Of a stretch of DNA of 28,540 bases, positions 22,869-28,540 are shown piece after piece. Position numbers and translations under genes: made by a program. Source of the DNA: an uncultured Pseudogracilibacillus sp. GTDB taxonomy: Bacteria > Bacillota > Bacilli > Bacillales > Amphibacillaceae. The notes under the pieces were generated by a model. The model was not told where the DNA came from. It ran no database searches and saw only the letters and a program-made list of their open reading frames with translations. The stretch covers positions 1 through 28,540 of the forward strand of contig CALGOZ010000047.1 of assembly GCA_937960785.1 (NCBI GenBank), in the 5' to 3' direction. The first letter of the stretch is position 1; every line of letters begins with the position of its first letter.

Positions 22869-24275
22869 ATGGTAGTAGGAGACTTTCCAGTTGAAGTAGA
22901 CACCCTAGTCGTTGGTGCAGGTCCAGGAGGTTATGTTGCGGCAATTCGCGCAGCCCAATTAGGACAAAAAGTTACTATTGTTGACAAAGATGCTTTAGGA
23001 GGTACGTGCTTAAACGTCGGTTGTATTCCTTCGAAAGCGTTAATCCAAGCAGGCCATTTAGCTAACCAAGCTAAAGGTAACGAAGAAATGGGAATTACTA
23101 CAGAAAAGGTAAACATCGACTTTGAAAAAGTTCAAGCATGGAAAGACGGCATTGTCAATCGTCTTACATCAGGAGTTGAAAGCCTACTAAAAGGAAACAA
23201 AGTCGACATTGTTAAGGGAGAAGTATACTTCGTTGACCAAAACAGTGTTCGTATAATAGATGAAAATAATTCCCAAACATATAAGTTTAATAACTGTATT
23301 ATTGCGACGGGGTCTACACCGATTGAGATTCCAAGTTTTCCATTCTCCGATCGTGTACTTGACTCAACAGGAGCATTAGCGTTAAAAGAATTACCTGAAA
23401 GCATCGTCGTAATCGGTGGAGGTTATATTGGAACTGAATTAGGTAGCGCCTATGCAAACCTTGGTACAAAAGTAACCATTATCGAAGGTGAAAAAGAAAT
23501 TTTAAGTACTTTCGATAAATCGATGACTAACGTAGTAAAGCGTCGTCTAAAACAAAAGGACGTCGACATCGTCACTGATGCAATGGCTAAAGGAGTAGAG
23601 GAGTCCGATGACGGTGTTAAGGTTACGTATGAAGCTGGCGGAAAAGAAGAAACAATCCAAGCAGATTACGTCCTTGTAACAGTCGGTCGACGCCCAAACA
23701 CTTCTGATATTGGTCTAGAACAAGCAGGTGTTGAAGTAGACGAGCGTGGCTTAGTCAAGATTGATAAGCAATGCCGTACAAGCGTACCGAACATTTATGC
23801 AATCGGTGATATCGTCGAAGGATTACCATTAGCACATAAAGCTTCCTACGAAGGAAAAGTTGCCGCTGAAGCGATTAGTGGCCATAAGTCCGAAATCGAC
23901 TATATCGGTATGCCTTCGGTTGTATTTTCAGACCCTGAAATGGCATCCGTCGGTTATACAGAAAAAGAAGCAAAAGAAGCCGGAATCGATGTAAAAGTTG
24001 CAAAGTTCCCATTCGCAGCAAACGGCCGTGCGTTATCAATGAATGAGACAGATGGAGCATTGACGTTAGTTACACGTAAAGAAGATGGACTCGTCATCGG
24101 TGGTCAGATTGTTGGCGCCAATGCTAGCGATATGATTGCAGAAATTGGCTTAGCAATCGAAGCAGGAATGACCGCAGAAGACATCGCCTTAACAGTCCAT
24201 GCTCACCCAACGTTAGGCGAAATTACAATGGAAGCAGCAGAGGTAGCATTAGGAACTCCAATTCATATTTTATAA
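22869..24275 (+). CDS. pdhD: Dihydrolipoamide dehydrogenase (E3)
   Basis: This FAD-dependent flavoenzyme reoxidises dihydrolipoamide with NAD+ for the pyruvate dehydrogenase complex and probably other 2-oxoacid complexes. The 468-residue protein has the FAD motif VVGAGPGGYVAA (residues 14-25), the redox disulfide C47-LNVG-C52, the NAD motif VIGGGYIGTELGS, the FAD motif near YAIGDI, and the C-terminal HAHPTLGE with the catalytic His-Glu pair. The ATG at 22869 follows GGAGG that overlaps the pdhC stop. It ends the operon; a very strong terminator follows. Confidence 0.97.
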   Translation: MVVGDFPVEVDTLVVGAGPGGYVAAIRAAQLGQKVTIVDKDALGGTCLNVGCIPSKALIQAGHLANQAKGNEEMGITTEKVNIDFEKVQAWKDGIVNRLTSGVESLLKGNKVDIVKGEVYFVDQNSVRIIDENNSQTYKFNNCIIATGSTPIEIPSFPFSDRVLDSTGALALKELPESIVVIGGGYIGTELGSAYANLGTKVTIIEGEKEILSTFDKSMTNVVKRRLKQKDVDIVTDAMAKGVEESDDGVKVTYEAGGKEETIQADYVLVTVGRRPNTSDIGLEQAGVEVDERGLVKIDKQCRTSVPNIYAIGDIVEGLPLAHKASYEGKVAAEAISGHKSEIDYIGMPSVVFSDPEMASVGYTEKEAKEAGIDVKVAKFPFAANGRALSMNETDGALTLVTRKEDGLVIGGQIVGANASDMIAEIGLAIEAGMTAEDIALTVHAHPTLGEITMEAAEVALGTPIHIL

Positions 24276-24326
24276 AATATTAAATGACCTTTAATATAAA
24301 AGACGGGGCTTGGATATAGCCTAGAA

Positions 24327-24374
24327 AAAGTAACGGTGCTCAGTTTAACTGAGCACCGTTACTTTATTTTTATG
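24327..24374 (+). terminator. Rho-independent terminator of pdhABCD
   Basis: A perfect 17-bp stem pairs 24327-24343 with 24349-24365 (core AACGGTGCTCAG / CTGAGCACCGTT) around loop TTTAA. The tail is TATTTTTATGC. The sequence from ACGGTG to ATGC matches the spoVA terminator. Confidence 0.93.
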
Positions 24375-24418
24375 CTTACTGAAGGATATAAGAAGAGTCC
24401 GCAGAGTATAGAAAAATT

Positions 24419-24728
24419 GTGTTACACCATACGTCATACTAGCTTGGCGAGTAATTTTTAAAAATACTTTAACTTTTTAGTATGGACATTTGCTAGGTAA
24501 GTCTATGTATAAAAGCATTTCATCTTACTCATTGGAACGCTCTACTAAGTAAGTTTATAAGAAAAACGTGTTTATCTTACCCACTGGAGCGCTCTACTGA
24601 GTAATTTTATAAGGAAAACAGGCTTAACTTACTACTGGAGCACTCTATCGTGTAAGTTCACAAGAAAAGGTACTTTATCTTATATACGGAAAGTCTCTGA
24701 ACGAAGTAAGTTAATGAAAAATAACACT
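24419..24728. repeat. Array of about six 52-bp palindromic repeats (copy 2)
   Basis: Units begin near 24419, 24471, 24523, 24575, 24627 and 24678, stepping 52, 52, 52, 52 and 51 bases. The best units (24523 and 24575) have arms like TCTTACCCACTGGAG and GCTCTACTGAGTAA with a linker TTTATAAGAAAAACGTGTTT. Outer units are degenerate. Aligned to the minus strand of copy 1, the unit at 24575 matches 25 of 32 palindrome positions by hand, and the linkers also align better to that strand. Both arrays therefore run in the same direction relative to the preceding terminator. Confidence 0.82.
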
Positions 24729-25071
24729 GTGACTACCCGACTAGCTAATTTAATAAACAATATTATATCTTTTCAGTAGCGGGAAAATATTAGATAACTT
24801 TCCCCAACGTCGAGGATTGTTAGCGAATTTTTTCATACTTAAGAAAATAAAGATCAATTGACACTAATGACATTAAGTTTAAAGCAATATGTTACAAAAA
24901 GCTCCAAGTGAAATGGGACGGAACGTTTTTCGACAATATCGACTATAAGATTATCCTATTTATTTTTTTATTGAAAAAAAGAATTAATTTGTCCGGATTA
25001 ATATGATATACTTTACCAAAAAGACAGCGCTTACAAAGTCCTGTTTCTTTTTAATAAAGGGGGTTATTTTA
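24729..25071 (+). other. Gene-free stretch before the chemoreceptor-like gene
   Basis: This AT-rich stretch of 343 bases contains a TTGACA (24858-24863) without a good -10 at 16-18 bases, and a TATACT near 25009 with a poor -35. I found no convincing sigma-D promoter (TAAA - N15 - GCCGATAT), which chemoreceptor genes often have. No ORF of its own is evident. Confidence 0.4.
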
Positions 25072-26328
25072 TTGAAACGGATTTTTTACATCTTCTTTAT
25101 ATACACGATTGTTTTCGCTATCGTGTTAATTTTGGGGACAATGTTATTAGTAAAATTCATTAGTAATTTATCCCTACTTACATTCAGTTTACTAGGATTA
25201 GCGATCGGATTAACTTTAGTTTTAAGTTTCCTGTTAGCTCGCGTTGTAAAGGGACCGATTAATGAATTTACTTATGTGACAACACGTATTACAGAATCGT
25301 TAGACTTGTCAAATTATGCGTCCTATCGCTCTAACAATGAATTAGGGGCTTTATCTCATGGTATGAACAGGATGATCAAAGGACTAAAAAGAATTTTAGT
25401 AGATATTCGCGACACATCGGAACTATTTACACATGAATCGAAAAAGTTCGAAAAGCAGACGAGTTTATTAGCTGACACTAGTGCTGAGTTAGCAAAAAGT
25501 ATCGAATCATTATCTAACGGAATTATTAATCAAGCTGATCGTGCAGAAAGCTCATCAAAAACTGTTGAAACAATGACACTTGTCATTCATGAAGTAAATG
25601 AATCTATTCATCGGATGGAAGATATAATTAAAACAGCTTCAGAGCGTATCATCTATGGACAAAATGCCGTTAATGAAGTGAATATGACAATCGAAAATAA
25701 CGTGAAAAATACAAAAGAATTGGAAAGGACGATTACTTCTTTAACCGAAGAATCAACACAAGCGAATGATATTATTAAGTTAATCGGTGATATCGCCGAT
25801 CAAACGAACTTATTAGCACTTAACGCTGCGATTGAAGCAGCTCGTTCTGGTGAACATGGTCATGGTTTTTCTATCGTTGCTGATGAAATTAGAAAGTTAG
25901 CAGAGGAGACGGCTCAATCCGTCGAGCAAGTTCAATCGATGTTAAATAATATTCAGGAACATGTGATTGAATCTATTAATCATTCAAAAGATATGACCCA
26001 ACTTTCAAAAACACAAGAACAAATCGCAACCAATCTCGATGAGTCCTTCTATAACATCGCTTCTTCAATGAAAGAAGTAACAACAGAGATGGAGCATTTG
26101 AAACAGTCGAATTTTAAATTAACAACGGGTAGTGAAGAGGTTTTACAAGAGATTGAGGAAATTACTAGTATTACCCAAGAAGTAGCTAGTAGCGGTGAAG
26201 ATGCTTCTGCACGTATTCAAGAGCAAGCAGCTACTGCAAATGAAATCGCTAACGGTAACGAAAAAATAACTGAATTAGCACGATTATTATATGATATGTC
26301 TGACCGATGGGAAGGGTTGGACAGCTAA
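25072..26328 (+). CDS. Methyl-accepting chemotaxis-like protein without an extracellular sensor domain
   Basis: This 418-residue membrane signalling protein starts at the TTG at 25072, which has AAAGGGGG eight bases upstream. The ATG at 25003 would add 23 residues without a ribosome site. Two hydrophobic helices (about residues 4-26 and 33-55) are joined by a loop of only about six residues, so there is no external ligand domain. A HAMP-like segment follows (about 57-110), then the coiled-coil methylation and signalling region with the conserved hairpin tip NLLALNAAIEAARSGEHG and FSIVADEIRKLAEET (about 240-285), which binds CheA/CheW. The input is probably membrane state or an intracellular cue. 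It has its own terminator. Confidence 0.88.
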   Translation: MKRIFYIFFIYTIVFAIVLILGTMLLVKFISNLSLLTFSLLGLAIGLTLVLSFLLARVVKGPINEFTYVTTRITESLDLSNYASYRSNNELGALSHGMNRMIKGLKRILVDIRDTSELFTHESKKFEKQTSLLADTSAELAKSIESLSNGIINQADRAESSSKTVETMTLVIHEVNESIHRMEDIIKTASERIIYGQNAVNEVNMTIENNVKNTKELERTITSLTEESTQANDIIKLIGDIADQTNLLALNAAIEAARSGEHGHGFSIVADEIRKLAEETAQSVEQVQSMLNNIQEHVIESINHSKDMTQLSKTQEQIATNLDESFYNIASSMKEVTTEMEHLKQSNFKLTTGSEEVLQEIEEITSITQEVASSGEDASARIQEQAATANEIANGNEKITELARLLYDMSDRWEGLDS

Positions 26329-26336
26329 CAAAAAAC

Positions 26337-26366
26337 AGGCCGTCATGTAACGGCCTAATTTACTTT
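26337..26366 (+). terminator. Probable terminator of the chemoreceptor-like gene
   Basis: A perfect 7-bp stem AGGCCGT/ACGGCCT (26337-26343 and 26350-26356) has loop CATGTA and the tail AATTTACTTT. Confidence 0.65.
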
Positions 26367-26537
26367 ACATATATTTAATTGATATAAATAAAGAGGTTAG
26401 CAATTTAAATTTCGGATTTCTATCAACATAGTAATCTCACTTTACAATAAGGAAATTATAATCCGTATAGCAATTTCGCTTTTTCTCTGTTAAAATAAAA
26501 ATGATATTAATTTTTATTATGTTAAAGAAGGTGTATC

Positions 26538-27653
26538 ATGGTGAAAATTGGAATACCTAAAGAAATACTAAACAACGAAAATCGAATCGCATTAACACCT
26601 GTTGGAGTACATACATTAACGTCTGCCGGACATGAAGTTTTCGTACAGTCTTGCGCCGGAAAAGGGGCAGGGTTTTCTGATGAGGAATATGAAGAAGCGG
26701 GAGCCCAAATCGTAGAAACGGCAGAAGAAGTTTGGGATAATGAAATGATTATAAAAGTAAAAGAACCATTAGAAGAAGAATATAACTTTATTAAAAAGGA
26801 ACAAATAATTTTTACGTATTTTCATCTAGCATCACAACCAAAATTAACGGAGATATTAATTGAAAAAGAAGCGGTAGCTATTGCGTATGAGACAGTGCAA
26901 TTGGAAGATCGTTCCTTGCCACTACTTACACCGATGAGTGAAGTGGCTGGGTATATGGCGACGCAAATAGGTGCACAATTTTTAGAGAAGACCAAAGGTG
27001 GAAAAGGTATTTTATTATCTGGTATTACCGGGGTAAAGCCGGGTAATGTTACGATTATTGGTGGTGGTGTTGTCGGTACAAATGCAGCAAAACGGGCTGT
27101 TGGACTCGGAGCAAATGTGACGATTTTTGATTTAAACCCTGTTCGGCTTAAAGAATTAACTGAATACTTCGGTAACTCTGTCAATGTACTTATGTCTAAC
27201 TCCCTTGACATTGCAGAGGCAATCGCAGAGGCGGATTTAGCGATTGGTTCCGTTTTAATTCCAGGTGCAAAAGCTCCAGTTCTTGTAACAGAAGAAATGG
27301 TAAAAACAATGGAAGAAGGTTCTGTCATCATCGATGTTGCCATTGATCAGGGAGGTAACTTTGAAACAAGCGACCGCGTAACCTCTCATGACGATCCGAT
27401 CTTTGTGAAACATGGTATCCTTCATTATGCTGTACCTAATATGCCTGGAGCTGTACCTCGGACAGCGACGATGGGTTTGACAAATGCGACTGTGCCTTAT
27501 GCGTTGCAAATTGCGAATAAAGGATACATAGAAGCAGCGAAGGATAATGTAGCAATTGCAAAAGGAATTAACGTAGTAAAAGGAAAAGTGACGAACGAAG
27601 GTGTAGCCCAAGCATTAGGCTACGATTATGTGAATGTTGAGACAATGTTATAA
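26538..27653 (+). CDS. ald: Alanine dehydrogenase
   Basis: Ald interconverts L-alanine and pyruvate with NAD+ and ammonia. In Bacillus it is needed for alanine use and normal sporulation. The 371-residue protein has the substrate residues R16, K75 and H96 in the positions known for bacterial alanine dehydrogenases, and the Rossmann motif IGGGVVGTNAAKRA near residue 175 followed by the acidic VTIFD. The ATG at 26538 has AAGG six bases upstream. A GTG directly follows and is a minor alternative. It is preceded by a 209-base gap and appears to have its own promoter, though I could not fix it. Its product pyruvate is the substrate of the nearby Pdh complex. Confidence 0.96.
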   Translation: MVKIGIPKEILNNENRIALTPVGVHTLTSAGHEVFVQSCAGKGAGFSDEEYEEAGAQIVETAEEVWDNEMIIKVKEPLEEEYNFIKKEQIIFTYFHLASQPKLTEILIEKEAVAIAYETVQLEDRSLPLLTPMSEVAGYMATQIGAQFLEKTKGGKGILLSGITGVKPGNVTIIGGGVVGTNAAKRAVGLGANVTIFDLNPVRLKELTEYFGNSVNVLMSNSLDIAEAIAEADLAIGSVLIPGAKAPVLVTEEMVKTMEEGSVIIDVAIDQGGNFETSDRVTSHDDPIFVKHGILHYAVPNMPGAVPRTATMGLTNATVPYALQIANKGYIEAAKDNVAIAKGINVVKGKVTNEGVAQALGYDYVNVETML

Positions 27654-27700
27654 TGATATATGAAAGTGAAAAACACTAAGTAGTAAAGGAGAGATTATTC

Positions 27701-28381
27701 GTGAAAATTTCATATCATGGTCATTCTGCAGTTAAAGTTCAAACTGACCGTCATAACATTTTAATCGATCCGTTTATTACAGGGAATCCTCTGTCTGATT
27801 TAGATCCGAACACTGTGGAAGCTGATGTCATTTTATTAACCCACGGACATAACGATCACGTCGGTGATACAGAAGCAATCGCCAAACGAACAGGCGCACA
27901 AATCGTTGCATTAAACGAGCTAGCTGTCTATCTAGGACAAAAGGGTTTCAACGCCCACGGCATGAATATCGGCGGTGCTTATGACTTTGACTTTGGCCGA
28001 GTAAAATATACACAAGCCTTCCATAGTTCTTCTTATGAAGAGGAGGATGGGACTTTTATTTATACCGGAATGCCTGGAGGTATTTTATTAACGATTGAGG
28101 GTAAAACAATTTACCATATGGGAGATACGGCCTTATTTTCTGATTTAAAATTAATCGGTGAGATGAACGATATCGATCTTGCTTTTGTTCCAATTGGCGA
28201 CAACTTTACGATGGGGCCGGAAGATGCGCTCGTTGCTGCAGAATGGATCAAAGCGAAAAAAGTCGTCCCAGTTCATTACAATACGTTCCCGGTGATCGAA
28301 CAAGATCCGGAAGAATTTGCAAAGAAAGTTTCACCTGGAGAAGGAATCGCCCTGAAAGTTGGGGAATCCATCACGTTGTAA
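27701..28381 (+). CDS. ytkL: UPF0173 metal-dependent hydrolase (YtkL-like)
   Basis: This 226-residue metallo-beta-lactamase-fold protein of the UPF0173 family is close to the usual length. It starts MKISYHGHSAVKVQ and has the metal motif HGHNDHVGD with H48, H50, D52 and H53. It also has HMGDTALFSD (acidic metal ligand) and a C-terminal VPVHYNTFPVI with the last His. The physiological substrate is not known. The GTG at 27701 follows AAGGAGAG. It lies 47 bases after ald without an obvious terminator, so partial co-transcription is possible. Confidence 0.92.
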   Translation: MKISYHGHSAVKVQTDRHNILIDPFITGNPLSDLDPNTVEADVILLTHGHNDHVGDTEAIAKRTGAQIVALNELAVYLGQKGFNAHGMNIGGAYDFDFGRVKYTQAFHSSSYEEEDGTFIYTGMPGGILLTIEGKTIYHMGDTALFSDLKLIGEMNDIDLAFVPIGDNFTMGPEDALVAAEWIKAKKVVPVHYNTFPVIEQDPEEFAKKVSPGEGIALKVGESITL

Positions 28382-28387
28382 AAATCG

Positions 28388-28432
28388 ACTCCTAAGAGAA
28401 GTAGTTACTACTATTCTCTTAGGAGTTTTTTA
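28388..28432 (+). terminator. Rho-independent terminator of ytkL
   Basis: A perfect 13-bp stem ACTCCTAAGAGAA/TTCTCTTAGGAGT (28388-28400 and 28414-28426) is followed by six T. The 13-base loop can itself pair (GTAG/CTAC). Confidence 0.92.
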
Positions 28433-28540
28433 TTCAAAAATCTATCAATATTTATATAAATAATATCGCTTATTCATTAATTATAGAGAGTGTAAAATAT
28501 TTTGTGTAAATAGAAATGTGCACTGAATGATGTTCATAGA

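Noticed and set aside
26822..27343. Long minus-strand open frame inside ald, and similar antisense frames over spoVAD, pepF, pdhC and pdhD
   Set aside because: They are shadows of strongly supported genes, without ribosome sites or recognisable protein features.

Overview
The window is an AT-rich chromosomal segment from an endospore-forming member of the Bacillaceae. The evidence is gene content (a spoVA operon, a Spo0E-like phosphatase, RNase J1 with RpoY, Spx, MecA) and two blocks whose order matches Bacillus subtilis: spx-mecA-coiA-pepF and cbpB-ktrC-(rpoY-rnjA)-def-ykyA-pdhABCD. I cannot name the species. No tRNA, rRNA, CRISPR array, transposase or phage gene is visible, and the recognised genes are intact apart from trpS, which runs off the left edge.

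Left part (1-6364): the 5' end of trpS on the minus strand, then spx, mecA, coiA, pepF and a yogA-like oxidoreductase on the plus strand, most with their own hairpin terminator. Spx is a redox regulator, MecA a ClpC adaptor, CoiA a competence factor and PepF a cytoplasmic oligopeptidase. Middle-left (6365-9513): an 800-bp gene-free stretch holding an array of 52-bp palindromic repeats, then a minus-strand sporulation operon (YhcN/YlaJ-type lipoprotein, spoVAC, spoVAD, spoVAE) behind a candidate sigma-G promoter. Middle (9702-15254): a ywpF-like gene with a Ktr potassium channel subunit, a 26-residue membrane peptide, a signal peptidase, a Spo0E-like protein, a three-helix membrane protein, ykyB, the c-di-AMP-binding CBS protein cbpB and the Ktr gating subunit ktrC. 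This gives potassium uptake and its nucleotide-signal control within 5 kb.

Right part (15575-28381): rpoY-rnjA (RNA polymerase epsilon subunit and RNase J1) and def on the minus strand; ykyA and the complete pyruvate dehydrogenase operon pdhABCD on the plus strand; a second array of the same 52-bp repeat family; a chemoreceptor-like protein without a sensor domain; alanine dehydrogenase; and a UPF0173 metal hydrolase. Pdh and Ald meet at pyruvate.

The most unusual content is the repeat family. Both arrays (6579-6994 and 24419-24728) have a 52-bp period and are built from imperfect palindromes with arms like ACTTACTCAGTAGA. Both lie downstream, on the same strand, of closely similar terminator hairpins (stem ACGGTGYTCA / TGAGCACCGT, then a T-rich tail ending ATGC) that follow spoVAE and pdhD. 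This looks like one composite intergenic element present twice. Smaller points of interest are a 43-bp palindrome over a candidate mecA promoter, a long hairpin-rich spx leader, a cluster of ANGGA motifs in the rpoY-rnjA leader, and an inverted repeat that could mask a ribosome binding site.
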